Below are positions 11,797-23,321 of a stretch of DNA of 64,000 nucleotides, piece by piece. Position 1 is the first letter of the stretch; every line of letters starts with the position of its first letter. Position numbers and translations under genes: made by a program. The stretch comes from Uranotaenia lowii. Its lineage: Eukaryota > Arthropoda > Insecta > Diptera > Culicidae. The notes below the pieces were generated by a model. It ran no database searches, had not been told where the DNA came from, and saw nothing but the letters and a program-made list of their open reading frames with translations. The stretch covers positions 134,226,394-134,290,393 of the forward strand of contig NC_073691.1 in the NCBI RefSeq assembly GCF_029784155.1. The letters are read 5' to 3'.

Positions 11797-12156
11797 GACA
11801 AACAAGTCTATAGAAGATTTTGACGCGATACGAGTTGACTGTGATGAGTTATCCGCAATTGAATGTGTGATTTTTTCCGCATTTCTTTGATATATCGTGA
11901 ACGGTTTGTGGACTAATAATCGCACTAACTTGATCGTATCGTCAAACAATGAGAATAACAAATAGAAAGTTTGTGTCCTCGGCAACATTGATCAAATCAG
12001 CTGCGCTGTAGTCAACTTTCTATCTGTTATTCTCATTGTGTGACAATGCGATCAAGTAAGTACAAATAATCCACGATATATCGATGAAATGCGAAAAAAA
12101 TCACAGTCCAGTCGTATCGCGTCAAAATATTCTACAAACTTGTTTGTCATTTGTCA
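11797..12156. mobile_element. Fold-back (palindromic) MITE
   Basis: The left arm, with AGACAAACAAGTCTATAGAAG and TTTTGACGCGATACGA, returns on the right as TCGTATCGCGTCAAAATATTCTACAAACTTGTTTGTC. Inner matching blocks are TGTGATTTTTTCCGCATTTC with its complement and GAGAATAACAAATAGAAAGTT with its complement. The arms are about 150 bp around a short centre near 11990. Target duplication not resolved. Confidence 0.75.
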
Positions 12157-12830
12157 AACAACAGTTCCTGAAATTTTGGGCTTTCAAACATACTGAAAAC
12201 ATATTTTGGAAGCACGCAAAATGCAACTCCATTTTTGGTTTCCCAAATAAAGATTCCATCAAATGAAACTGTTTAGCTAAATTCATTGTAGTCCGGTTTG
12301 GACCGTTGACTTTGATGTCCAAGATTCATGAAAAAATTTATGCATATCAAAATAAGATTTATTTTCAGTATTTTTAAATGATCTGAATCAAATCTTGTTC
12401 GTTGAAAATGAACTCATTACCATTCAATTTCATAATTAAAAATGATATATGACCTAGATTAAAGAAACTTAAAATAAAAAAAAAAATGAATATAAAATCA
12501 TCACTGGGTTAGATACAAATATCTCTTAGGGATATGTTTGAAATATTATTCTGACATGCCCTCGTGATTGAGATACTGCTCAGGAATCGCATTTTTTTAG
12601 AATGGGTTTTGACGATTTAAAGCAGCATTGAAATGTACTTATTTACGATTAGTGCGCCAGGCTTCATTTGACACTCGAACGCACCTTTCTTTCTGAAAAA
12701 AAGATAGAACAAAAGAGTTCTGATGTTACTATAGAGCTTAAGATTGTGTTTGAATCTCGGCCACGACGTGTTTTTTATATGTTTCTATTTCCTTTTTTTG
12801 CTCTAACTATTCATTCTCGTATATTTCACT
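12157..12830. other. No recognisable gene
   Basis: AT-rich sequence with only small overlapping ORFs and no repeat ends that I could pair. Confidence 0.5.
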
Positions 12831-12833
12831 TAA

Positions 12834-14012
12834 GAGCAAGTCCAATGGTGTTGGGAAAAAGTGGTAGGAATTTTGACAGCTGTAGCACAGATGGGAATTT
12901 TTCTATCGTGAAATATAGACCAAAAATGTTGGCCGTCCACCGGTGTGATAGAATACGAAGGTATAAAATCGAAAGCAACCAGCGATGCCAAGTGAATTTG
13001 CTTTTCAGTAATTTTACTGACTTTTTTTTATTTTGAATTCACCGTTTGAAAATTGAAAACAAATTCATTTTACTTGATCATTATCTTGAAATAGTACCTA
13101 GTGTCAATATGAAAATTTTATTATTTATATGTATGAACAAGTATTGTTTAAGTTATAATGCATTCCAATATTAAACTGTATTCTGCAGGATTAGGAGTTT
13201 TGTGTTGGAGTGCATTCGATTACACGAGTTGATAAAGTTTTTGAACTCTTCCTAAATCATTTTCAAAGTGATAATTAAGCAAGTGACGTATAAAAAGTAT
13301 AGGTAATTCAAACACAAGCTGAATTTTACTCCCGATTCGACGCCTACGTTTGATCAGATTGACACTTGTCGAATTAACAGCGAGGGTTCCGTTTTCTAAA
13401 TATGATGGATCCATTAAAGGCGGCGTTCCGAACTTGTTATCGGACATTCCGTCGGAATATCTTTTTCAAATAAAAAAAACGAAACAATTTCCTACTTCCG
13501 AAAACCGCTCAAACAAAACAAACAAGCAGAATTCATTTATTCACCCAGCTATCTGGCATCTCTGCGCCTCAAAATGTATTTGATTGGCAAGGGCATGAAT
13601 AAAATTGGCTGTAAGTTTGAAAGAGTTGAATAACTTCATTGCAATTCGTATCAATTTAAGTGATAAAAGATTTAAAAAAAAAAGAAAATATCACTTTATG
13701 TTTAAATCCTGAAATTGCTCAATTTCCTTTATTTTCCCCTCAACTGAGGTTTTGAGCATAAGTTAGATGGCAGCACCGAAGCGTTTCATGCACGAATACT
13801 GTATTGCAACGCCGACTCTATCACTCGGTTCGGTGTTGCAAAACATCGTGTTTTTCTATCACCCTCCGCCAAAAAGTGTTATACGATACAAATTTTGCAG
13901 CGCGAAACTGTTCGAATATCAGATTTTCCCAACACCGGTGGACGGCAAATGTGTTGTGATGTGATGTAAACCTTCGAAATTTCCAACTCCAACTCAACCA
14001 GTGAACTTGCTC
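12834..14012. mobile_element. PIF/Harbinger-like MITE, TAA duplication
   Basis: Left end GAGCAAGTCCAATGGTGTTG matches the reverse complement of the right end, GAGCAAGTTCACTGGTTG. TAA flanks both sides (12831-12833 and 14013-14015). Three-base TWA duplications are typical of PIF/Harbinger. A second internal pair (CCGTCCACCGGTG at about 12939 and CACCGGTGGACGG at about 13934) supports the inverted structure. A 75-codon minus-strand ORF at 13220-13447 has no recognisable domain. Confidence 0.75.
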
Positions 14013-14275
14013 TAATGGACGGTAAGTGAAATTGTAAGTTGCATGTTTGGAACCAGCCATTTTAGATTGGTACTTATATCCGTCTCCGGATTTAAGCGGT
14101 CTAAACAGAGGGCATCTATATTAACAAACCAACATTTTTTTTTTATACGATCACTTTCGATACCGGTGCTACACAATAGGTAATTCTGGAATCTAACTGG
14201 ACCAAGCTTCAATACAATTTTCAATTAAATATTATGAATAAGATATGCGATCAGGGTGATCAAACCGCTCCCTTA

Positions 14276-14584
14276 GACCAAGCCCACCGCAAGTTTCTAT
14301 TTCGGTCGGTATTTTAGATGTTTTGATTGGTTGCGTTTTTATCTACTTACTTATTTTCGCACCCATTGTTGCGATCCAGGTTGGTATTTGTGTTTGTTTA
14401 TTTTCTGATAGCAACTACCGGCTGCGTTGCAACAGGGTTGCTACATAAACGCATCCTGTAACAACCTACTGCTCGAATGCTATTTCTCAAATCAAGTTAG
14501 CAACTGTTGGTGCGATGATGGGTTGATAAATATGTTGCTGAATGTACTCGATTCGAGGTTTAGCAACCATTGGTGGGCTTGGTC
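14276..14584. mobile_element. Small PIF/Harbinger-like MITE, TTA duplication
   Basis: GACCAAGCCCACC at the left end pairs with GGTGGGCTTGGTC at the right end (13 of 13). TTA flanks both sides (14273-14275 and 14585-14587). It is 309 bp with no coding capacity. Confidence 0.85.
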
Positions 14585-14704
14585 TTAGTATAAAAAATCC
14601 GTTAAAAAACACACATAGCAGATCGTTGGAAACTATTAAAATTTCTTATCGGGAGAAGAGATTTCGTAGAGAAAATCCTACTTCAGCATTTAAAAACTAT
14701 TTAA

Positions 14705-17475
14705 CACTAAACATACCGACACTTTGTATATACCTATTCATACCGCGAGCGGTCAAATGACGGTTTACACTGTTTTCGCTAAAACTTTCTTGTTTCTCAA
14801 CCGATTTCTTTAAAATTTATAGTTTTGAAAAGCCTATAACGTGACTCAAATATGTTTCTCAAACAGTTTTCAGCTACAACCAATAATTTCAAAGTTATTT
14901 TAAGTCCAAAAAATTTTTTATGAAAAAACATGCTTCAGGAAAATTGCTATAAATCAGTTATTTAGTGCTCGAAAAAAATTTCACTTAGTGCCTGAGAAAG
15001 CTGAAGTTAGAAGCTATATGCTGCACATACGGAAATTTTATCAATTTTTTTTTAAGATCATGCCCACAAAAAATGTAAAAAAGTTGTGTAAGTTGTGTAC
15101 TTTCCAATCAATCAACCGCCAAAGCTGTTCCTGTTACAATACAAAAATTTCAAAAAATGAATTAGAAAGTTGACGTAATTTGTCACATTTTGGCATCTTT
15201 AGATTTTGTAAAATACGAAATACATAATTTATGACGAATTTTCAAAGGTAGCTGTTTTTCGAACATTTCATCAATTCGGATTTTTGATACAACTCCTACA
15301 CCTAAATTCAGCTTTGCACTGGATTTTGAGTATGTTATCGTGAGGTTTAGGCAAAAAAATTATATGCAAAAGAAAGAATATTTCATACCGGTTCTAGTGG
15401 TGTAACTACATTTTCGGTGCGATGCTTGACAAAAATATAATAAATATATTTCTGAAAGTAAAACTAGAAAATTTGAGCGAATGCTCATTTGTTTTTTCGT
15501 TTCCTTTCATCCGTCTTCGTGTGCAAAATAGCTTTGAGATATTACCACCCACTGCGCCCGTCTGCCAAGCAAGAATTTGTGCTGACTTCTCAAAATTCAG
15601 AAACAACTTCACTGTTTTATTCTCATATTTTTTCTAAGCATTGCACCGCCAATGCAGTTACACCACTAGAACCGGTATGAAATTAGCTTTCTTTTGCATA
15701 TAATTTTATCGCCTAAACCTTACGTTAAAGTACTCAAAATCCAGTGCAAAGCTGAGCTTAGGTGTAGGAATTGTATCAAAAATCCGAATTGATAAAAAGT
15801 TCGAAAAACAGCTACCTTTGAAAATTCGTCATAAATAATGTATTTCGTATTTCACAAAATCTAAAGATGCCAAAATGTGACAAATTACGTCCCCTTTCCA
15901 ATTCATTTTTTGAAATTTTTGTATTGTAACAGGAACAGCTTTGGCGGTTGATTGATTGAAAAGTACGGGTTTTACACAACTTTTTTACATTTTTTGTGGG
16001 CATGATCTTAAAAAAAATTTGATAAAATTTCCGTATGTGCAGCATATAGCTTCTAACTTCAGCTTTCTCAGGCACTAAGTGAAATTTTTTTCGAGCACTA
16101 AATAACTGATTTAGGGGGAAGTTGTCTACTACCGGACACTTAAGGTTTTTAAGCAATAACTTCAAAAATATTTTTTTGTAAATATTGGTTCCTCTACTGA
16201 TTTGAAGAGTATCAATATTATGATCACTAAACAATATTAGAAAAAAATTAATTTACAACATATTCATGTGGTTAGAGAAACCATTTTATGTTAGTTTTCA
16301 CTCATTTCCAAAAGTGTCGTCTATGGCCGGACACTACGAATTTCATCCCCAAAGTTGTCACCAATGGCACAAAAACGTAGCAAAATGACTGAAATCACTT
16401 GCTTATGTCTTATGAGTACGTGTTTTCCAATATTGAACATTCTATGAAGCCATTCATAAAAGTTTTTCTGACAAACCAGAATGTAACATTTGTTTCGAAA
16501 AAACTAGAGTAAATTTGTCTATGACCGGACAGCAAAATTTAAAGTTTATCAGAGGACCAAAATAGTTTGGTTATTGGATCCGTATCTTCAGCTAACCATT
16601 TTAGGGTGCTATAGCGATGAAAAAATTAAAGTTTCAAGTTGAAAACATCTATAATTTTGAATATTTTCTTGTCCGGTCATAGACAACAATATGGTGTCCG
16701 GTCATAGAGAAATCGCATTTTTTTTTATTTTCTTAATATTTTGTTTGAACTTCCGATTTTTTATCTTACATCTACTGAAGTCGAAAGATAACCAAAAAAC
16801 GATGATGTTTATGTGCAATTCATATTTGACAAGCCGTAAAAACTGATCACAATATAAATGTAAAGTTTGGGCGATCCTCGCCGAACTACTAGGCGAAAGC
16901 TTTCAAAGCCTATAATTGGTTTACTTTTTCAGATTGGATTACCATATTTCTAGCACCATATCAGGCTTCTATTTATAATTTTTTCATGGTGTTAAAACAT
17001 TTTTAGGATATTCCGTTTTCGAAAAATCAATGTTGTCCGGCCATAGGAGGTGTCCGGTCATAGACGACTTCCCCCTATAGCAATTTTCCTGAAGCATGTT
17101 TTTTCATAAAAAATTTTTTGAACTTCAAATAACTTTGAAATTTTTGATTGTAGCTGAAAACTGTCTAAGAAACATATTTGAGTCACGTTATAGGCTTTTC
17201 AAAACTATAAATTTTAAAGAAATCGGTTGAGAAACAAGAAAGTTTTAGCGAAAACAGTGTAAACCGTCATTTGACCGCTCGCGGTATGAATAGGTATACC
17301 ACATACGTTATTCGAAAACCACAACACTTAGAAAAAATTTAAAAACGCAAAAATACTTGCATTTTGAAAATAAAAATAGTCCTGTCGCTAAATTGGCGAA
17401 AAAAAAATTATATAAGGCGTAATCATCCTTCAAAGTTTAAAAACCGTCATTTGACCGCCTCCGGTACGTTTAGTG
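14705..17475. mobile_element. piggyBac-like TTAA palindromic MITE with a nested insertion
   Basis: Ends CACTAAACATACCG and CGGTACGTTTAGTG are flanked by TTAA (14701-14704 and 17476-17479). Most of the interior is one long inverted repeat: 14745-15410 pairs with 15660-17290 once the 962-bp MITE at 16114-17075 is removed. The spacer at about 15412-15660 is the hairpin centre. The motif CCGTCATTTGACCGC occurs once on the left as its complement and twice on the right (about 17264 and 17445). The apparent ORFs at 14988-15173 and 15812-16234 are the same arm read from both sides, so they are not evidence for a gene. Original length was about 1.8 kb. Confidence 0.85.
16114..17075. mobile_element. 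MITE nested in the right arm of the palindromic MITE
   Basis: GGGGGAAGTTGTCTACTACC on the left pairs with the reverse complement of GTCATAGACGACTTCCCCC on the right, flanked by TA (16112-16113 and 17076-17077). The uninterrupted left arm of the host element reads through the same site with a single TA, which proves the insertion and its boundaries. The motif GTCCGGTCATAGAC and its complement recur through the element, at about 16131, 16318, 16520, 16673, 16696, 17036 and 17052. No coding sequence recognised. Confidence 0.92.
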
Positions 17476-17479
17476 TTAA

Positions 17480-18739
17480 AGAATCAAAAAATTCCATATT
17501 TCGAGAATTGAGAGGATCAGATACAACAAGTAAAAACAAGTAAAAAATATTATAAATAATAAATCTATGCTATTTTGCAATTCATTTCAAACTTGATTAG
17601 ATGGGTTTCATCATTTGGGACATGATATGAATAAATGTAGACATAAGTAACAAGAATGTGTTCATAAGAGTAGTCTTTTTTAACAACATGATATAAAAAC
17701 TTTAATAAATGTATATGTAGCAACAAACACAATTTCAACTAGAGTTTTTAAGATGCCTAATAAGTAAATATTATTTTATTTCATTGCCACTTTTTTTTTT
17801 CAACTGCCCTAAAATTTTTAAAAATTATTTAAGTTTTATCATGTTTAGCCTGGGCAACGCCGGGGGCTGCAAGTTAAATGATATTGAGTATTAAAAATTT
17901 TTAGGTTTTGTTCTATAAACTACAACTTTTTATAAGCTTTGATTTTTTTTTTGCTTTGTTGAGCTCCATTCTATGATTGCTGTTTTAAACCAATAATTGG
18001 AATATTTATAGGGATCAACAATCAGACCAGGTAATGAGCACTGAATGAACTTTTTTTTAGTACTTTTGAGGAACTTCTCTTCCAATGCGCTCGTATTTTT
18101 CCTTTCGTTGTTGCCCAGCTTATGTTGTCGATAAACTTCTCCGTAATGGTTTTATTAGTAAGTAAGTAAAGCACAGCCATGAATGGAAAGCTACGAATAG
18201 CGCCGCGCCGTTTTTTTTTTTTTTTTTTTCAAGAGAGGAAGGGCGCGCGCGTTTAAATGTTTAAGCTCCAGCACCATATGCGCATCCGTTTCAATTTCAC
18301 TGAAAGTTAACTAGCCATATATTTATTATGCATCGACGCCACCCCACTAAAAGTCAGCAACCGTTTCAAGAAAGAACCTTGACTTTGGTAGTGATTTTCC
18401 AGCCAGATTGATGAAGCTCCCCAGCTGGCTAGCTCCTTGGCTTACTGGCTTCGAAGGGAGCAGAAAAGGGTAGGTAATTTTCACTTTCAAAGTGAGCAAA
18501 ATTACGCTTACGAAGCATTACGGTTATGTTAGGCGCTGATATATCTTACTTACTCATATGTGTGGAAAAGATATTATGCTGTAGCTTTTTACTCAAAGAA
18601 AATGCATCCATGTGAATACTTTGTATCGAATTGTGTGAGAAATCGTTCAATGTCGCTGACGTAATAAACATATTGAACTTTACTAGTATTCAGAGATCTA
18701 TTCAATAGAATGAAGAAATATTTGCCACCATACAAAGCA
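17480..18739. other. No recognisable gene
   Basis: AT-rich sequence. A pure T run at about 18210-18230 is followed by a short gcgcgcgcg stretch at about 18243. No ORF or repeat boundaries supported. Confidence 0.5.
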
Positions 18740-18990
18740 CTACAGAAATAATTCACAAATTACACAAACAATTTTTGCAGTACTACCAAGAGGTCCGTTA
18801 CCACTGGTTTGGGATAGGTTTGACTCATCAAACTCTCTTCCAACTGTTCGAAACAAATTTAGAATTAAGAAAAGATACCCTAGTATCCTACGCATAATTC
18901 CAAACTTGCCGAGATACTCCGGCTGGCTTGAACCCACAATCCATTGTATTTCAGTCTTGTTCGTTTGATGACCTATCCAACCCCCCACTA
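18740..18990 (-). mobile_element. Possible tRNA-derived SINE
   Basis: On the minus strand a gcttagtggggggttggat block is followed by gggttcaagccagcc, which resembles pol III A and B boxes, and then by a unique body. The A box is a poor match and the spacing is longer than in a tRNA. The call is tentative. Confidence 0.3.
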
Positions 18991-19595
18991 AGCCCCTTTA
19001 ATAGAGTTAAGCTATTTTGAATATTATATCAATGATTAATTATACATTTATACTCATCATCTTACCTCGGAACTACTCAAACCAAAAAATTTTTTTGAAA
19101 AGAATAAAAAATGAAATAAACGGATACTTAGCTAAACTTTCTGGATCTTGATGAACGCTACAATTTTTTCTGGTTTTTCCCAATCAACGCAACCATTATA
19201 ATCCATCCTCTGCATTTTCACCATGTGGAAACAAATAACATAATGCAAACTTTTTAATTTGGTGCTCCTTTAGTCAACAACTCTGATATTAACTCCCAGT
19301 CCAACTGTATTAACTACATGAACAAATAACCAAAGTTTTTGCAGTTTTTGATCAGAGCTCAACTTAGAAATCGTTAGATCATAGCTAACAATTAACGGTT
19401 CCGTTGAAAAACATTTCTTACACAGACCACAACTTCTCAAACTATGCTCTACTTTCCCATTGATATCTCAACTACCATTCATGATCACATTTTTCACAAC
19501 ACCAGACAGTTCGATAAAACGGCGTTCTACAGATGAAACTATCCATCACGATAACACTTTTGGTATTACTGATTAAAAAATCGACAACCGAATTT
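18991..19595. other. No recognisable gene
   Basis: AT-rich non-coding sequence with no paired repeats seen. Confidence 0.5.
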
Positions 19596-20132
19596 AAATT
19601 TACATTATTGCGGAAATTGCACCTATTTAGACTTCTGTGCAAATAATTTTCACGCAGAAATATTTTCGCACTGACGCACACATAGACAACCCGTGTCAGT
19701 TTTTCAAATCAGCCGTTGCTCGCTTCTGATTTTCTAATCACATTTCCAAACGGCATAATCGTTATTGTTTTGGCGAAAATTATTATGAAATGCGAACCAA
19801 GGAGTTTGATAACGAAAATTGACCGATCAACAAATGAAAAGAAACGAACAGAAAGCAGAATGCATTCTGTTCATTCGGGTACAAGAATGTAAGTGGAACA
19901 AATAAATCATGCATTATTCGGGCGTTTTTCGAATTACTGAAAAATTAGCCAAAAAATTATTGATTCACTGACAATTTTTACTGACACGCCAGTCGCAATT
20001 GTTTTTAATTCAATTTTATCCAAAGATGTAAAGAATATCGATATGTGTCATTGTCTATGTATAGGTCTGTGAGCAGATTTTACTGCGCTCAAATTATTTG
20101 CACGAGAGTCTAAATAGGTGCAATCTGCGCAG
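19596..20132. mobile_element. Fold-back element
   Basis: The left-arm block TTGCACCTATTTAGACT is followed by GTGCAAATAATTT and, further in, ACATAGACAA. It returns inverted on the right (20032-20132) as TTGTCTATGT, AAATTATTTGCAC and AGTCTAAATAGGTGCAA. Arms are about 100 bp around a 340-bp centre. End points and duplication are not resolved. Confidence 0.65.
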
Positions 20133-20359
20133 TTTATTGAAGACGGGAACGGTGCGTTTGAAAGTTGATTTTTTGGTAGAAATAATTTTAAGTAACTGAA
20201 CTCTGATGTTGGTCCTTTTTTCATAAAGTCCCTTTTCAACTTTTAGCACATGATAGTTTTTATAAAGAATGTGATGGTGTTAGTGAGTGCGGAATTGTTA
20301 CCTGTCAAATCAGATTCTCTCAATAGTCTAAAAATTTATGCAATTGACAATAAATTGAT

Positions 20360-21384
20360 GAAATTTATTTATTTATTGTCTTCGAGAACAAATGTTTCGC
20401 ACAGACTTATTATAATAATAGTTGCCTTAATCTATTTTTGTACACCTGTTTTGAGATTCCAAAATCGAAGATGCTAGCACATTGATTGAAGTAGCGGTTG
20501 CACGTGTCCAAAGGGTTGTAGAAACCATAAGTAGTCCGATGACCGGGAATCCAGAGGAACTGCTGATGTCGGAGTGACCGTGTAGGGGCGGATAAACTAA
20601 CATTTTGTAGGAATTCGCTATTGTCGATGTTCCCGCTCAATATGTCGTATGTGAACAAACACTGTAAAAATTTTCTTCTCCGGGCAAGCGTATCTAAATG
20701 TATGAGGTTGCAGCGATGTTCGTATGGAGTAGTGATTTCAGGATTCCATCTAAGTTTCCGAAGAGCGAAGCGGATAAAGGCTCGTTGAACACCTTCAATG
20801 GATTGACTTAGTGTCGATTGGTACGGGACCCAAACAGGAGCTGCGTACTCAAGAATGCTTCTGACGATCGAGCAATAAAGCGTTTTGTGAGTGTATACAT
20901 CGTTAAAATGAGTTGTATTTCGACGAAGGAAACCAAGCATTGCATAAGCCTTTGAAATTATGGTAGTAATGTGCGTGTGGAATCTCAACCGACTATCAAA
21001 TGTAACTCCTAGGTCCTTGATCGTTTCAATCCTTTCGAGGGAATGGTTGCTCATAGAGTATTCATAACGAAGTAAGTTGCGTGATCTTGAGAAACTCACT
21101 ATTTTACATTTTTCAACATTCACCAGCATACCGTTTGTCATGCACCATCTCGTAACAGCGTTCAGATCATTCTGTAGTAAAATATAGTCTAGCGGTGACG
21201 TAATTGACCGAAAAAGTTTCAAATCATCTGCGTAGAATAGTTTATATGAAGTCATTCGAACGCACAAATCGTTCACGAAAAGAATGAATAGTAACGGTCC
21301 AAGATGACTACCTTGTGGTACACCAGACGGAATTTCAAAATTCGAAGAGCAGTATTTTTGGTAAAAAAAAATTTTCAGCTCCAA
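20360..21384 (-). mobile_element. Jockey-type LINE 3' end, 5'-truncated
   Basis: A minus-strand RT frame ends at a TAA near 20410 and is followed by a short 3' UTR and a terminal AATAAATAAATAAAT tail at about 20361-20377. It is truncated at the 5' side just before the SGVPQGS motif. The preceding bases (21385 onward) belong to a different LINE on the plus strand, so this copy inserted into that element. Confidence 0.85.
20410..21384 (-). pseudogene. Jockey-type reverse transcriptase, C-terminal half with intact YADD
   Basis: One uninterrupted frame of about 324 codons contains SGVPQGSHLGPLLF near residues 20-33, the catalytic YADD near residues 51-54, MLVNVEKCKIVSFS, IKDLGVTFDSRLRF, ILEYAAPVWVPYQ and the C-terminal thumb ending RNRLRQLLL-like. 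The catalytic aspartates are intact but the endonuclease and RT motifs 1-3 are missing, so it cannot move by itself. The lack of frameshifts suggests a young insertion. Confidence 0.88.
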
Positions 21385-21389
21385 AAAAT

Positions 21390-23085
21390 GCGTCTTGTAT
21401 GTGAATGGCCCCTAGATAGTCTATAAATAATCAACTTCCAATAAACAGTGATAAAACTAAGGCTATGCTATTAGCATCATCCTACAACACCTCAAATCTA
21501 TCGCCTATTAAAATTGGGAACGACATTACAGTAGTTTCTCGATTTTATCACTATTCGATTTTATCAATACTCGCCAAATTCACGCTCGATTTTATCACGG
21601 TTATTGTTTCGATTTTATCACGATTTTTAATAAATAATTCAGAAACCATTTCCAGGTCCTAAATTTTCATTCAAAAGCATAGAGCGTCTTTGTTTATGAT
21701 ATTTTTTATGGTTTTTGTTAAAGTATATAGGTATCCAATAATACGAAAATGCCATTGAACTGCTTATTTTATCTGTATAGTGTTTAAAATCGTCATGTGG
21801 ATTTTAAAAACGCTTGTAATAATCGCACAAATATTTTAACGTCATGCTGATGCTAGTGTTGTTACTTGTGTTGGTTAGTAGCTTTAAAAAATTTAACTTT
21901 TTTGGATATGCAAATCATATAAAAATGTAGGTGAATTTAAGCGTTTTTCAAAAGAGATAAGTGTCTCTAATTTCTTTGTTGAACTTGTTTATTTTAAAGG
22001 GTGGCGTGCGTAATCCTTATTGGATAGCTTTTAGTATTGTCTGAATGGATAATTTTGAAAGACCAAAATGGAATTCTGCTAGCTTTGTCTGAAAATATGA
22101 CTAAAATTTCTGTTTTTCTACATATAAAGACAAAAGATTATCTGCCCATAAAGCAAATTTCGAGAAACACACTGTAAAAGTCTTAGTTGAGCAAATTTTA
22201 AAATATTTTTCAAATAAATATACTTTTCAGTTCATCAAAGGTTTTAAGATTAAAATATTGAAATTTTAAATAAGCAGAAACAAATTTTTTGATGCTTATT
22301 TCTTTGAACTTTTTTTCAAAATCGAAATAAGAGATAACGACTGTTAAATTTCCATCAAAACAAAATAATTCACTTTAATTAGATGTAGACTATCTGGATA
22401 TACAACATGGTTTTATTTCAAAAAAAAGCCTAAAAATTTGCTTTAGAGAAGAATTATTTGAACTGAAAACGATCCTTTTGTTTAGTAATCTTTGATAATT
22501 ACGCCTTATGATCAGAATTTATTGATACAAAACGTTTCCACTACTGAAAACATTATAATTTATTGATTAAAGACAGTAAAAATACTTTTTCTACTTCAAT
22601 TTTTAGTTTCGCCAAATTCACTGTTTCGCCAAATTCACGGTGAATTTTTTTTTGACCGTGATAAAATCGAAAAACTACTGTATCTCTAAAGTTGAAGAAG
22701 CTACCAATTTAGGCGTGGTAACCCAAAATAATTTCTATGAACTTCGTTTGTAAACGCTCAGTGCTCCAAAATATATTGTACGTTGCGTTTTCTTAGATTA
22801 ACATCATACTTCTTACCAGTCAATACAAAGCTAATGTTGTTTAAAGCACTCATAGTTCCGCATTTTATGTTTGGTGCGGAGTTTCTAGTAGGTGCTCCTT
22901 TGACTCTAATGAACCGATAAAAAATTGCTCTACATAATTGCATTCGTTTTGTATATAATCTTTTTCGCTATCACGGAGTCAGTCACCATCAATCGCATAT
23001 ACTAGGCACTTCGTTTATTAATTTTCAAATTAACATCTAGTATCTTCTTCTATAAGATTATTAAATCGAGATGTCCTTCTTATAT
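21390..23085 (+). mobile_element. LINE fragment split by a pogo-like MITE
   Basis: Before the MITE the plus strand reads INSDKTKAMLLASS, a standard segment following the RT catalytic box. After it the same protein resumes (VEEATNLGVV) and continues through SYFLPVNTKLMLFKALIVPH, a typical LINE thumb, with stops and frame changes, to about 23080. It is a different lineage from the Jockey-type and RTE-type copies in the window. Removing the MITE joins the two halves with one TA. Confidence 0.8.
21529..22680. mobile_element. pogo-like MITE
   Basis: CAGTAGTTTCTCGATTTTAT on the left pairs with the reverse complement of ATAAAATCGAAAAACTACTG on the right, flanked by TA (21527-21528 and 22681-22682). 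CAGT-type ends with a TA duplication fit pogo/Tigger within Tc1-mariner. CGATTTTATCA and GCCAAATTCAC each recur near the ends. It is 1152 bp with no transposase visible. Confidence 0.8.
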
Positions 23086-23321
23086 ATTTAACCCTCATCC
23101 GCATTAGATTTCATTACCCTAATCAGCACTAGGAGTTCCAATTTGACACTACAAGCTAAAACCGTTGTAACTTTTGGCGTTTTCAACCGATTAAAATATA
23201 ACTTATATCAATAGAAACCTTATAATGTCAGTAAAATATGTTTAGAACATTATATAGTTTTCTAGTTATTCAGCATGAAAGAAAAAAATCCGAAAAAACA
23301 TGCCTCAGGAAAACTGCTGTA

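Noticed and set aside
13220..13447. 75-codon minus-strand ORF inside a PIF/Harbinger-like MITE
   Set aside because: Composition is reasonable but there is no domain, no splice context and no match to Harbinger transposase or Myb-like motifs that I recognise.
14988..16234. Two similar ORFs on opposite strands
   Set aside because: They are the same inverted-repeat arm read from each side of a palindromic MITE; there is no domain and composition is AT-driven.
16114..17075. CRISPR-like regular repeats
   Set aside because: The motif occurs in both orientations with irregular spacing inside a TIR element of an animal genome.
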